A stretch of 64,000 bases of DNA from Phycisphaerae bacterium (GCA_041652575.1 JBAZHC010000001.1:186001-250000), one strand, 5' to 3'. Shown: positions 1 through 9,442, counted from the stretch's first letter. Notes: generated from the sequence alone by a model not told the origin. A program made the numbers and translations.

Positions 1-1
1 A

Positions 2-322
2 CTGCGATTACTGGATATACTTGATGCCATTGAAAGAATTTTTAGCTATGCAAAAGGTATGAGCTACAAGGACTTTCTGTCCGACCACAAAACACAGGAT
101 GCAGTAGTCAGAAATATTGAGATTATAGGCGAAGCGGCCAGGGCCATCTCCAAAATATTCCGTGCCGATAATCCACAAATTCCATGGGATGATATCATAG
201 GTATGCGAAATATAATCGTTCATCATTATTTCGGTGTTCTGATTGACGTAGTATGGGATATTGCAAAAAAAGAACTGCCCAGCCTTAAAAAGCAGATAAA
301 AGCCATTATAAAGGTGGATTGA
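2..322 (+). CDS. HepT-like ribonuclease toxin (DUF86), 5' end outside the window
   Basis: The reading frame is open from the window edge, so the N-terminus is missing; the first in-frame ATG at 59 is probably internal. The C-terminal part carries R-N-I-I-V-H-H-Y, which fits the Rx4HxY active-site motif of HepT/HEPN toxins. Such proteins normally pair with a MNT-type nucleotidyltransferase antitoxin, usually encoded immediately upstream, which would lie outside the window. The length beyond the edge (107 codons) is close to the full family size of about 110-120, so little is lost. The next gene starts 3 bp after the stop, so the two may be cotranscribed. Confidence 0.8.
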   Translation: MRLLDILDAIERIFSYAKGMSYKDFLSDHKTQDAVVRNIEIIGEAARAISKIFRADNPQIPWDDIIGMRNIIVHHYFGVLIDVVWDIAKKELPSLKKQIKAIIKVD

Positions 323-325
323 TTT

Positions 326-907
326 ATGAGATTACCAGAAATAAAAAATCCGGATAGATACGTCGACCTTTATGCGGTTGATTTCGGCGGTCACAATGGG
401 GTTGGATTTACCGCTGATGAAGTGGCGGAACTTCTCGAAAGCGAAAAATTCAGGGACATAAAAGTTTACAGAATTTATAAAGCATATCCTGACGGCAAAA
501 TGGAACTAAAGGGTGTACCGAATGAAATATTCGAGCTTGAGATGGGAATGTTCTTTTATGAATTCGATGAAGTCGCAGCACAGAGCGATTATAAGAAACT
601 GATAAGCTCGGCTGTAACGACTGCGCCGCCGACAAAAGCAAAAGTTCATCTTGCAAAATACGACGATGATAAATTTGCTGTCGCGATTATCTTTCCTGCT
701 GAATATAACGACCAATTCAGTAAATGGCTTTTGGATATAGATTATAAAACAAACGGTTCCGCGGAAGGCGGCATTGAGGCGGTAAAAAGATATTATACCG
801 ATGAGCCTGAAATTCTCGAAAGACATCAGTTGTTCAATCAGCAGCAAATTGAAAGCCTCACAGGCGCCAGGCTTTTGGCCGCGACAAAAACGGCGATTGT
901 TAGATAA
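326..907 (+). CDS. Hypothetical protein, 193 aa
   Basis: I do not recognise a family. The protein is soluble and acidic, with no signal peptide or membrane segment. It has alternating charged and aromatic stretches and no obvious catalytic motif. The start follows the HepT stop by 3 bp and a GGTGG stretch lies just upstream, so the gene is probably translated from the same message. Downstream it faces secA and the two are separated by a hairpin repeat. Confidence 0.65.
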   Translation: MRLPEIKNPDRYVDLYAVDFGGHNGVGFTADEVAELLESEKFRDIKVYRIYKAYPDGKMELKGVPNEIFELEMGMFFYEFDEVAAQSDYKKLISSAVTTAPPTKAKVHLAKYDDDKFAVAIIFPAEYNDQFSKWLLDIDYKTNGSAEGGIEAVKRYYTDEPEILERHQLFNQQQIESLTGARLLAATKTAIVR

Positions 908-945
908 ATTGAAGATTTAAGATTGAAGATTGAAGATTTAAAAAT
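908..945. repeat. Short degenerate GATTGAAGATTTA repeat
   Basis: Right after the stop codon there are about three tandem degenerate copies of a 7-14 bp unit (GATTTAA / GATTGAA). No coding potential is seen. It may be a remnant of a dispersed intergenic repeat. Confidence 0.5.
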
Positions 946-1106
946 TGCATTCGTTTTGTTTATCTCCTCTCTGTTCAAAAAGAAGATAAAAGCCAATGAT
1001 TTGAAGAAATTGGATTTTTCCGCATCCACTCAAAAGTCAGGAATTTCATTTACAGATAAAATCAGGGACATCTTTCGTCACAAGTGGATTAAGAAATCTT
1101 GAAAAA

Positions 1107-1180
1107 TAGCCACCAAGACACGAAGGCACAAAGAGAAGTATATATTTTTAAAACTTAGTGCCTTCGTGCCTTTGTGGCTA
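1107..1180. repeat. Dispersed hairpin repeat, family B, copy 1
   Basis: Left arm TAGCCACCAAGACACGAAGG pairs with the right arm ending CCTTTGTGGCTA, around an AT-rich loop. It lies between convergent genes and ends one base before the secA stop codon. Sister copies are at 6950, 40729 and 47180. Confidence 0.85.
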
Positions 1181-1181
1181 A

Positions 1182-4100
1182 TTAAGCGTTAGTGCCGCAG
1201 CATTTTTTGTATTTTTTCCCGCTGCCGCACGGACACGGGTCGTTTCTGCCGACCTTGGGCTGTTCAAGCTTTATCTGTTTGACTCTGGTTGCTTCGCCCT
1301 GCGGGGCCTGAGCGGCGGCACGCTGACGTTCGGCCATTTCAAACTGACTAACTTCTTCGTGTTTTGTCTGGCCTGCCTGCCAGATACTTTTTGTTCTTGT
1401 ACCCGCTTCGAGACGAACCTTGAAGATTGTATCAGTAACTTTATCTTCAATTAAATCAAGCATCTCGCCGAACATCCGGAATCCCTCGTGTTTATATTCT
1501 ATTTTCGGGTCCTTCTCGGCATAAGCCCGCATAAAAATACTTTCCTTCATGTGGTCCATCGCATACAAATGGTCCTTCCACGCTGAATCGTAGAATTGCA
1601 GAAGGACATATTTTTCAAGCTCGCTAAGTTCAGTCCTTAAAAATTCCCTGCCTGCCTCAAGCAGTTTTTCCTTAGCGGTATTTACCATACCGCTCTCTGA
1701 CGGTCGCGGCTCTGATGCGAAATCATCACTCTTCAAATTTGCTTTGAACCTGTTATTCGCCCATTCAACGAATTGGTCTGGCTGAAGAGATGCGATTTTT
1801 TCATCGATTTCATTTTTAAGACCTGAGCTGTGGTAATCTTCGCTGATTTTCAGCAGTTCTTTATGGACCGCGGCAGGGGAAGTATTCTGCAGATAAGAAA
1901 CAGTGATTTCTTTACCGAACCTTTCGTTTATCCAGCCTGCAAGATTTTCAAACGCATAGACATTTACGCTGTCGGTGCGATAAGTCATACTCATCGCGAA
2001 TTCAACGGGGTATTCTATTTCCCGACGGGCATAGAGAATCTGTACCAGGCCGAGAAGCTTTTCGTAAACCTGCTTCGGCTTTAATGGTTCCAGCTCGTTT
2101 ACATCGAGTTTGATTCCGAATTTATTGGCCGACCAGTTGGCAAATGTTTTGATTCCAAAATCAGCGTCAAGGAATATGGCCAGCGAAGAACAATCTTTTT
2201 TCTCTATCTGTTCGGCAGAGGCGGTGATAAGGTTTTGTTCGATTTCTTCAGCGGTCATTTGCCGGATTTTACTGCCTGAAAGATTTACGCTGTACGAACT
2301 CATCGCCCATTTACACAGAGATTCGATGTTCCAGGTGCTCTTGTCAGCGAAGTCTTCGAGATATTCGCCAAGAGTAACGGAGATGTTGTTTGCGGCCTCA
2401 TTTTTCGCGTTTTTCTTTGCCAGTTCCTCTATCTGCTCGGCGTTAAAGCCGGAGATACGGCCCGGATTTATATCGACTCCGAAATTTGTCTTTACCCATT
2501 CGGCGATACATTTCAAACGATAGTCCGCGTCGAGTATATCGCTGCAGGCCTTATCGATTGTCGAATCTATCATCGCGGTAATCATATCCTTAAGGCCTAT
2601 GCCTTCGATTACCTGTCTTCTGCGGGAATAGAAGGTTTTTCTCTGATAGTCCATCACCTCGTCAAATTCAAGAAGGCTTTTTCTTGCCTCGAAATTCCGC
2701 TGTTCGACTTTTTTCTGCGCCTTTTCAACGCCTTTGCTAATCTGGCGATGTTGAATCGGCTCGCCTTCTTCCCAGCCGACCCATGAAAGAGCCTTTACTG
2801 TCCATTCAGGAGAAAAGATTTTCAGCAAATCGTCGTCGAAACTTAAAAAGAACTGGGTAGAACCGGCGTCACCCTGTCTGCCGCATCGTCCGCGAAGCTG
2901 ATTGTCAATTCTTCTGGACTCGTGTCGCTCAGTGCCGACTATGTGCAGACCGCCAATATCGGCGACGCCCGGGCCGAGCTTGATATCCGTGCCGCGGCCG
3001 GCCATATTCGTAGCAATTGTAACGTTGCCGCAGAGTTTTCCCGAGCGGTCGGTGTGCTGATGGCCCGCCTTTTCAACGATTAACGCTTCTCTTGCGTGCT
3101 GTTTGGCGTTAAGAACTTCGTGCTCTATGCCGTATTTTCTGGTCAGGGCGTTTGAAATCGCCTCACTCTTTTCGACGCTTATCGTGCCGACAAGCACAGG
3201 GCGGCCCGCGGAGCTTGTGTCGTGAATTTCCTCTACGATAGCGTTGAATTTTTCCTTAATGGATTTATAAATCATATCGTCTTTGTCGTCGCGGATGCAG
3301 GGTTTGTTTGTCGGGATGGTAACGACTTCGAGTTTGTATATCTGCATAAACTCGTCGGCTTCGGTGATGGCGGTGCCTGTCATACCGGCTATTTTTTCAT
3401 AGAGACGGAAAAAGTTCTGCAGCGTTATTGTCGCAAGGGTCTGGGATTCCTCTTTCACAGTAACATTTTCCTTGGCCTCTACGGCCTGATGAAGACCGTC
3501 CGACCATTGTCTGCCGTGCATAAGACGGCCGGTGAATTCATCGACAATTATGATTTTGCCGTCCATTACGACGTAGTCTTTTTCCTTTTCAAAGACAATA
3601 TGCGCCCGCAGGCTCTGTTCGAGAAGATGCGGCCATTCCATATTCGAGCCTGTAAAGAACGAGCCGACGCCGGCAAGGTCCTGAGCTGCGCCGAGGCCGT
3701 CGTGATTGAGATGAACCGCTTTTCGGTCGTATTCTATTTCGTAATATTGCTTTGCCGAGTCGAGCCGGCTCTGCAGGTTTTCAATTTCAGTCTGAGTTTT
3801 TTCAATTACAGACTGGGCTTTTTGTACGCGGAGGTCGTCTTTTGCTTTTTTCGATTCTGAAAGTTCGCCCTGAGCGTTCGCTATTGTCTTGTGTGCCGAA
3901 TCGAGCTGCTGATTTATATGATTATAGTTGCTTTGCATATTTATAATCTGTTTTGCGACGGCATCGGCCTTTTTGTATCTGCTGACATCGTCGAAAGCGG
4001 GGCCGGAAATAATCAGCGGCGTTCTGGCCTCGTCGATAAGGATAGAGTCAACTTCGTCGATAATCGCGTATTCGAGCGGGCCCTGCGCCAGCTGCTCTGC

Positions 4101-4700
4101 AGAGACTTTCATATTGTCGCGCAGATAATCGAAGCCGAACTCGTTATTTGTTCCGTAAGTTATATCGCAGGAGTATTGTGCCTTGCGGTCGGCGCCGGTG
4201 GTTTCCATATTTGCCTGAATCGCGCCGACGGTCAGCCCCAGGGCATTGTAAACCGGGCCCATCCACTCGGAGTCGCGTTTTGCCAGATAGTCGTTGACGG
4301 TAACGACATGCACCTTTTTTCCCGTAAGATGGACAAGATACGCGGCAAGAGTGGCAACAAGAGTTTTTCCTTCGCCGGTTGTCATTTCAGCAATCCTGCC
4401 GTCATAAAGGACATGGCCGCCAATGAGCTGGACATCGAAATGCCGCATATTGACGGTTCTTCTTGCCGCTTCACGAACGACAGCAAAGGCTTCGGACAGT
4501 ATGTGTTCCGGGTTTGCATCGGCAGATAAACGATTTTTAAATTCCGCTGTTTTTGCTTTTAAAGCGTCGTCACTGAGGTTTTTTATCTGCTCTTCGAATT
4601 GGCCGGCCTCTAAGGCGATGCGCATATATCCCTTGATGAGTCTTTCGTTGCGTGAACCGAAAAGCTTTACGAGCAGCCGACTTATTTTTCCCTGAGCCAT
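1182..4700 (-). CDS. secA: Protein translocase ATPase SecA, enlarged form
   Basis: ATP-driven motor of the Sec pathway at the cytoplasmic membrane. The Walker A TGEGKT lies near residue 108-113, and D-E-V-D-S-I-L-I-D-E-A-R-T-P is the DEAD-type Walker B region. The second motor half carries N-M-A-G-R-G-T-D, and the C-terminus has the zinc-binding SEC-C motif (C-P-C-G-S-G, then K-K-C-C). At 1172 residues it is well above the common 830-1000. Two insertions explain this: a charged coiled-coil stretch around residues 235-325, and a C-terminal region around 720-1040 holding about five W-x6-F modules. An upstream TTG at 4709 is possible, but the ATG at 4700 is preferred. It lies 31 bp downstream of efp and is probably cotranscribed with it. 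Confidence 0.97.
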   Translation of the reverse strand: MAQGKISRLLVKLFGSRNERLIKGYMRIALEAGQFEEQIKNLSDDALKAKTAEFKNRLSADANPEHILSEAFAVVREAARRTVNMRHFDVQLIGGHVLYDGRIAEMTTGEGKTLVATLAAYLVHLTGKKVHVVTVNDYLAKRDSEWMGPVYNALGLTVGAIQANMETTGADRKAQYSCDITYGTNNEFGFDYLRDNMKVSAEQLAQGPLEYAIIDEVDSILIDEARTPLIISGPAFDDVSRYKKADAVAKQIINMQSNYNHINQQLDSAHKTIANAQGELSESKKAKDDLRVQKAQSVIEKTQTEIENLQSRLDSAKQYYEIEYDRKAVHLNHDGLGAAQDLAGVGSFFTGSNMEWPHLLEQSLRAHIVFEKEKDYVVMDGKIIIVDEFTGRLMHGRQWSDGLHQAVEAKENVTVKEESQTLATITLQNFFRLYEKIAGMTGTAITEADEFMQIYKLEVVTIPTNKPCIRDDKDDMIYKSIKEKFNAIVEEIHDTSSAGRPVLVGTISVEKSEAISNALTRKYGIEHEVLNAKQHAREALIVEKAGHQHTDRSGKLCGNVTIATNMAGRGTDIKLGPGVADIGGLHIVGTERHESRRIDNQLRGRCGRQGDAGSTQFFLSFDDDLLKIFSPEWTVKALSWVGWEEGEPIQHRQISKGVEKAQKKVEQRNFEARKSLLEFDEVMDYQRKTFYSRRRQVIEGIGLKDMITAMIDSTIDKACSDILDADYRLKCIAEWVKTNFGVDINPGRISGFNAEQIEELAKKNAKNEAANNISVTLGEYLEDFADKSTWNIESLCKWAMSSYSVNLSGSKIRQMTAEEIEQNLITASAEQIEKKDCSSLAIFLDADFGIKTFANWSANKFGIKLDVNELEPLKPKQVYEKLLGLVQILYARREIEYPVEFAMSMTYRTDSVNVYAFENLAGWINERFGKEITVSYLQNTSPAAVHKELLKISEDYHSSGLKNEIDEKIASLQPDQFVEWANNRFKANLKSDDFASEPRPSESGMVNTAKEKLLEAGREFLRTELSELEKYVLLQFYDSAWKDHLYAMDHMKESIFMRAYAEKDPKIEYKHEGFRMFGEMLDLIEDKVTDTIFKVRLEAGTRTKSIWQAGQTKHEEVSQFEMAERQRAAAQAPQGEATRVKQIKLEQPKVGRNDPCPCGSGKKYKKCCGTNA

Positions 4701-4731
4701 AATTAACAATTTAAAATTTAAAATTCAGGCT

Positions 4732-5286
4732 TTATGCTCTTGTAATGTATTCGCCTGTGCGTGTATCGACACGGACAACATCGCCGACCTTTATGAACGA
4801 CGGCACACTGATAACGGCGCCGGTGTCGAGCGTTGCGGATTTTCGCTGGCCCGAAGCCGTTGCGCCTTTTATCTCCGGCGGCGTTTCGACAACCCTAAGG
4901 TCGACAGAATTTGGCAAAGTAACCATAACTGGTTTGCCTTCATATGTACTGACGGCGATTTCGGTGTTGGGCTTGAGATATTTTCTGCCGTCGCCGAAGG
5001 CGTCATCGTCGAGCGTTATCTGGTCGTAAGTTTCAAGGTCCATAAGGACGTGGCCGTTCGGCTCGGAATAAAGATACTCGTATTTCCGCTTATCGAGAGT
5101 AACCTCTTCGATGTTTTCCTCGGACCTGATTCTGGCGTTATTTATCAGTCCGTCAATAACACCCTTGATTTTTGTCTGATAAATTGCGCCGCCTTTGCCG
5201 AGCTTGACGTGCTCGAAGTCTATAATTATATAGAGCTTTCCTTCCCACAGGATCGTCTGACCCTTTTTCATTTCCGCTGCCTTCAT
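4732..5286 (-). CDS. efp: Elongation factor P
   Basis: EF-P binds between the ribosomal P and E sites and relieves stalling on proline stretches. At 184 residues it has the normal length. The N-terminal KOW-like domain carries the tip loop V-K-L-G-K-G-G, with K31 at the position that is modified in other bacteria. The OB domains follow, ending in D-T-R-T-G-E-Y-I. The start codon is unusual: an inserted palindromic element ends exactly here, so the A of ATG comes from the element and TGAA from the duplicated target. The element also provides AGAGG 9 nt upstream as a likely ribosome binding site. secA follows on the same strand. Confidence 0.95.
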   Translation of the reverse strand: MKAAEMKKGQTILWEGKLYIIIDFEHVKLGKGGAIYQTKIKGVIDGLINNARIRSEENIEEVTLDKRKYEYLYSEPNGHVLMDLETYDQITLDDDAFGDGRKYLKPNTEIAVSTYEGKPVMVTLPNSVDLRVVETPPEIKGATASGQRKSATLDTGAVISVPSFIKVGDVVRVDTRTGEYITRA

Positions 5287-5387
5287 CCCGTTAGACCTCT
5301 AAACCCTTTCTCATTTATTTAATCTATGTTAATTTCGCCTTTTCTAAAGTTTTTTCTACTAATCATATCTAAAGAGGTCTAACGGGA
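5286..5387. mobile_element. Palindromic insertion element, family A, copy 1 (102 bp)
   Basis: Terminal inverted repeat TCCCGTTAGACCTCT is perfect over 15 bp at both ends. Direct repeats TTCA at 5282-5285 and 5388-5391 flank the element as a 4-bp target duplication. The interior is AT-rich and has no ORF. It is inserted at the efp start codon (A|TGAA on the minus strand). It resembles the copy at 39236 in ends and size. Confidence 0.88.
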
Positions 5388-5463
5388 TTCATCCCTATGC
5401 GGCTTAGACCTTTATTTAAGACAACAGTATCCCCCAAATTAGCCTGAAAGTCAAGAAAGGTTC

Positions 5464-5492
5464 TTGCATAAGCTATTCTTATCTATTATATT
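5464..5492 (+). promoter_or_regulatory. Sigma-70-type promoter of citrate synthase
   Basis: TTGCAT (5464-5469), a 17-bp spacer and TATATT (5487-5492). Transcription from here would begin near 5499, after the upstream in-frame ATG at 5493, which supports translation from 5553. Confidence 0.6.
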
Positions 5493-5552
5493 ATGTCGTC
5501 TCATCGTGCGTTGAGGCGGTTAACCGGAAATCCTAAATTAACAGGTGAAAAA

Positions 5553-6947
5553 ATGGCAGAAGTTGTAACGCCGGATATCGAAGGAATTGTTCCAGAAAAG
5601 ACTCCCAAGGACCCGTTTCTGACCGAGCTTTCAAGGCTCGCCAAGCAGAACAATAAAATTGACCCGCAGCTTTACGAACAGTTTGCCGTCAAGCGCGGCC
5701 TGCGAAACGCCGACGGCACGGGCGTATTGGCCGGTCTTACCGAAATCGGCGACGTGCACGGCTATGTCATCAACGAAGGCGAAAAAGAAGCCATCGAGGG
5801 GAGGCTGCGATACAGAGGTATGGAAATCGAAGATATTGTTTCCGGTTTCCAGAAGGAAAAAAGACACGGCTTCGAAGAGACCGCGTACCTGCTGCTGTTC
5901 GGCGAGCTGCCGAAGAAAAAGGATTTGACCAGATTCTGTCACCTGCTCGGCAAGAACAGAAATCTGCCGGAAGGTTTTACGGAAAATATGATTCTCAAGG
6001 CGCCCAGCAATAACGTGATGAACAAACTGGCAAGGAGCGTTCTGGCGGCGTATTCATACGACAAGACGCCGGAAGACAGGTCGCTGAAAAATATTCTTCG
6101 TCAGTGCATAGGACTGATTGCGAGATTTCCGACATTTGCCGCTTACGGCTATCAGGCCAAGGCACACTATTATGACGGCGAGAGCCTTTATATCCATTCG
6201 CCTGACGAGAAACTTTCCACAGCGGAAAATTTCCTTATGCTTACAAGGCCGGACAAGAAATATACCAAGACAGAAGCGGATTTGCTCGACCTTTGTCTGG
6301 TTCTGCACGCAGAGCACGGCGGCGGAAATAATTCGACCTTTACTACGCACGTGGTTACCTCGTCCGATACCGATGTTTATTCTGCAATCGCGGCGGCAAT
6401 AGGTTCGCTGAAGGGCTCAAAGCACGGCGGAGCGAATATTCAGGTCATCGCGATGATGGACGACATCAAAAAGAACGTAAAGAATTATGAAAGCGAAAAC
6501 CAGGTTGCCGATTATCTCGCCAGGATTGTCAAAAAAGAGGCATTCGACGGTACGGGCCTGATTTACGGTCTGGGGCACGCTGTTTATACGATTTCAGACC
6601 CTAGAACGGCCCTGATTAGAAAACAGGCGGCAAGACTTGCCAAGGAAAAGGACCTCGAATGGGAATTCGAGTTGTATTCTCTTATTGAAAGACTTTCGCC
6701 GGAGATATTCCAGAAAATCAAAAAGTCAGACAAGAAAGTTTGTCCGAATGTGGATTTCTATTCCGGTTTTGTTTACAGGATGCTCGGAATACCGACCGCG
6801 CTTTATACTCCGCTTTTTGCGGTTTCGAGAATCTCCGGCTGGTGCGCTCATTTTATCGAAGAAACCGTCAGCGGCGGACGCATTATCAGACCGGCGTATA
6901 AAAGCGTCGCGGAAAAAAGAGAATATATCCCAACGTCGAAAAGATAG
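5553..6947 (+). CDS. gltA: Citrate synthase
   Basis: Condenses acetyl-CoA and oxaloacetate to citrate at the entry of the TCA cycle. The fold is full length (464 residues). The catalytic histidine regions are visible as L-H-A-E-H-G-G-G-N-N and G-L-G-H-A-V-Y, and the catalytic aspartate as N-V-D-F-Y-S-G. The frame is open back to an ATG at 5493, but that ATG directly follows the promoter's -10 element, while the ATG at 5553 has AGGTG five bases upstream, so 5553 is chosen. A 2-methylcitrate synthase role cannot be excluded from sequence alone. The gene converges with trxB across a hairpin repeat. Confidence 0.93.
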   Translation: MAEVVTPDIEGIVPEKTPKDPFLTELSRLAKQNNKIDPQLYEQFAVKRGLRNADGTGVLAGLTEIGDVHGYVINEGEKEAIEGRLRYRGMEIEDIVSGFQKEKRHGFEETAYLLLFGELPKKKDLTRFCHLLGKNRNLPEGFTENMILKAPSNNVMNKLARSVLAAYSYDKTPEDRSLKNILRQCIGLIARFPTFAAYGYQAKAHYYDGESLYIHSPDEKLSTAENFLMLTRPDKKYTKTEADLLDLCLVLHAEHGGGNNSTFTTHVVTSSDTDVYSAIAAAIGSLKGSKHGGANIQVIAMMDDIKKNVKNYESENQVADYLARIVKKEAFDGTGLIYGLGHAVYTISDPRTALIRKQAARLAKEKDLEWEFELYSLIERLSPEIFQKIKKSDKKVCPNVDFYSGFVYRMLGIPTALYTPLFAVSRISGWCAHFIEETVSGGRIIRPAYKSVAEKREYIPTSKR

Positions 6948-6949
6948 AA

Positions 6950-7018
6950 AGCCACGAAGACACAAAGGCACGAAGTTTTTATATATATTATTTTTAGTGT
7001 CTTAGTGCCTTAGTGGCT
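6950..7018. repeat. Dispersed hairpin repeat, family B, copy 2
   Basis: Arms AGCCACGAAGACACAAAGGC and GTGCCTTAGTGGCT surround an AT-rich loop. It lies between the convergent citrate synthase and trxB genes, beginning 3 bp after the citrate synthase stop. Confidence 0.85.
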
Positions 7019-7027
7019 ATAAGTATC

Positions 7028-8020
7028 TCACCATTTTCCCGGTGTAAGTGCATCCGGAACCGGCTGATTCCACCAGTTCGCGTCTCTTAGATATTGTTTT
7101 GTCATCATTGCGGCGTTTACGCCGTCGCCGACTGCGGTTGCAAGCTGCATAGCCGCTCCTGTTCTGCAGTCGCCCGCCACGAAAACGCCGGCCACTTTCG
7201 TCCGCAGAAAGCCTACATCGCATTTGACAAAGCCCGCTTCGGTTAAATCGACAAAACCATTGAGAAATGAAGTGTTCGGAACCATACCGACAAAGATAAA
7301 AACGCCGTCGCAGGGAAGGGTTTCTTCGTTGTTTGTTTTTACGTTTTTCACACGTACTTTTTCAACCTTTTTATCACCTTCGATTGCGACAACAACGGTA
7401 TCGAGTTTGAGTTTTATATTTCCGCCATTGTTGACTTTGCTCATAAGTTCCTCGACGAGCACTTTTGTCGCTCTGAATTCCTGCCGTCGATGGACGAGGG
7501 TAAGTTCGGCCGCGAATTTCGCGACGTGCAGTGCTTCCTCGACAGCAGTATTTCCGCCGCCGACGGCGACGACTTTTTTGCCTTTGAAAAACGGGGCGTC
7601 GCAGGTTCCGCAATAGCTTACACCGGCGCCGGCGTTGCGAAATTCTTCTTCGCCGGGAACGTCGAGTTTGCGATAAGAGCTTCCGCAGGCGATTATCACG
7701 GATTTGCCGATAAATGTCTTTTTGCCGCAGTTTATCTCAATATTTCCGTCAGGCAGCTTTGTAAGTTTTTTTACTTCTTCGGTTTTGAATTCCGCGCCGA
7801 AGCTGTCAATCTGCTTCTTCATTTTCTCAATCAGGTCAGGGCCTGAAATGCTTTCAAAGCCGGGGAAATTTTCTATGCGGTCGGTGGTGATTATTTGGCC
7901 GCCGGGAAAGAATTTTTCGAGAACGACCGTCTTAAATCTGTCTCTTGAATTGTAAAGAGCCGCCGCAAGTCCGGCGGGGCCTCCGCCGATGATTATACTG
8001 TCGTAAATTACCTCTGCCAT
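7028..8020 (-). CDS. trxB: Thioredoxin-disulfide reductase
   Basis: NADPH-dependent flavoprotein that reduces thioredoxin in the cytoplasm. The N-terminal FAD site I-I-G-G-G-P-A-G is at about residues 11-18. The redox-active C-G-T-C pair near residue 137 sits in the NADPH domain, whose G-G-G-N-T-A loop follows. The C-terminal FAD contact G-V-F-V-A-G-D-C-R is present. At 330 residues it has the usual length. It is the last gene of a five-gene minus-strand run; the upstream arsC is of a type that depends on thioredoxin, which makes the grouping sensible. Confidence 0.93.
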   Translation of the reverse strand: MAEVIYDSIIIGGGPAGLAAALYNSRDRFKTVVLEKFFPGGQIITTDRIENFPGFESISGPDLIEKMKKQIDSFGAEFKTEEVKKLTKLPDGNIEINCGKKTFIGKSVIIACGSSYRKLDVPGEEEFRNAGAGVSYCGTCDAPFFKGKKVVAVGGGNTAVEEALHVAKFAAELTLVHRRQEFRATKVLVEELMSKVNNGGNIKLKLDTVVVAIEGDKKVEKVRVKNVKTNNEETLPCDGVFIFVGMVPNTSFLNGFVDLTEAGFVKCDVGFLRTKVAGVFVAGDCRTGAAMQLATAVGDGVNAAMMTKQYLRDANWWNQPVPDALTPGKW

Positions 8021-8030
8021 TAACTGTTCC

Positions 8031-9368
8031 TTACTTCTTTATGTCCTTACTTCCTTTTTTCATCTGATATTGTTCCATCATCTGGATTTTGTCGAGCCAC
8101 TGGGGGAAGTCAGCGAGAATGTCGGCTCTTGTCGTTCTTTCAAGCCGGTACGAAAAGCTGCCCTGTATTTCGGCGGACAGCAGTCCTTTTTGGCCGTCGA
8201 AGTACATCTTCTGATGTACCGTGTATGCTCCGAAAAATTCGACCTGTGCCGCGGATTGAGCCGGCAAAACGGAAGTTTCAGACGTTTTTATTCTCGAAAG
8301 AATCACAGGTGCTATTTTGCCGTCTGAAAGTATTATTTCAAGCATAACGGTATCGAATTTACTTTTAAGAAATTCAGCGACAACACGGTCAAAGATAACG
8401 TCAGGTACCATTGAGTCTGTAAAGTAAAATTTATTGATAACGTCATTTTTCTGTACGGTCAGCACATTCTCGTCGTCGAGCTGAATGTGAGTCGGCTGCT
8501 GACGATTTGTCAACAGACTGCCCTGTTTTATCGTCCAGTCGAACCTGCGCAGCGAAATATCCGAGTGGAAAACCGTTTGTTCGGTATAAGTGTTGTAGCT
8601 GGAACTTATGAATGATATTCCTGCGAATGTAACCGCTGAATCGTCATTTGAATCTGCCGAGTAAGAAATACTATCTGTAGAGAACCCGATAGTATTGCCG
8701 CGAGTATCTTTTATATGGTAATAATCACGATGACCCTGCCGCGGTAATATTTCCGAATACGAGGCTTTAAAATTTTTCAGGAATTCTACGCCTTTTGTGA
8801 GCGGATTGTCCGGCAGATATTTTACCGAGGCCAGAAGCGCTTTGAAGATTTTCTCGGCAAGGTCGCCGCCAAGACCTTTATGCGCCACTTCAAGCGTGAT
8901 AACTTTTCCATCGGGCAGGACAGTTGTGCCGCAGAGAACCACGGCCTTTTCAGAGGAGATTTGAGCATAGTCGAATGTAAAGTCGCCGAATTTCTCAGAC
9001 TTTACGGATTCAATCTTTCCCTGTACGGAAGCGGCCATCGCCTCGAACTGCTGCGAGGCACCTTCCTGGGACGGCTGAAGTAAATACCGCCACCGCAGCG
9101 AAATGGCTGAGTTGCTGTTAATCTGCATCAGGCTGGCAAGCCTGAATTCGTTGTCCTCATATTTGAAGCTGTCTGAAAGCGATTTCCAGCCGCCATCGGC
9201 AGGAACAGAAACCGTAAGACCGGTACCTTTAACCCCGACAGGCTCAGAAAGCTTAAAATCCGTTCTGGACGAGATAAGAAGTTTCGCTAAAAGAAGACCG
9301 AGCAGAAGCAGGCCGAAAAATGCCGCCTTGTCGAGTCCCCACCGTCTTAATTTTTCATTATTTGCCAT
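8031..9368 (-). CDS. Membrane-anchored protein of unknown function
   Basis: 445 residues. A short basic N-terminus is followed by one hydrophobic segment (about residues 14-32), and the rest is predicted to lie outside the membrane. The body is rich in beta-type sequence with no catalytic motif that I recognise. The C-terminus ends in a lysine-rich tail. It lies 10 bp upstream of trxB, so cotranscription is likely, but the sequence gives no function. Confidence 0.75.
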   Translation of the reverse strand: MANNEKLRRWGLDKAAFFGLLLLGLLLAKLLISSRTDFKLSEPVGVKGTGLTVSVPADGGWKSLSDSFKYEDNEFRLASLMQINSNSAISLRWRYLLQPSQEGASQQFEAMAASVQGKIESVKSEKFGDFTFDYAQISSEKAVVLCGTTVLPDGKVITLEVAHKGLGGDLAEKIFKALLASVKYLPDNPLTKGVEFLKNFKASYSEILPRQGHRDYYHIKDTRGNTIGFSTDSISYSADSNDDSAVTFAGISFISSSYNTYTEQTVFHSDISLRRFDWTIKQGSLLTNRQQPTHIQLDDENVLTVQKNDVINKFYFTDSMVPDVIFDRVVAEFLKSKFDTVMLEIILSDGKIAPVILSRIKTSETSVLPAQSAAQVEFFGAYTVHQKMYFDGQKGLLSAEIQGSFSYRLERTTRADILADFPQWLDKIQMMEQYQMKKGSKDIKK

Positions 9369-9442
9369 TTTTTTCCTTTAAGGAAATAAAGAGGTAAGAT
9401 GCAGGAAATAAGGAAAAGCAATCGCATACTTTCATTATATCC

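Noticed and set aside
1107..1180. Family B hairpins called as terminators
   Set aside because: One copy lies between divergent genes and none has a dedicated T run after the stem.
3222..3860. Long plus-strand open frames inside secA
   Set aside because: They are antisense to a gene with full SecA motifs and have no ribosome binding site or family features.
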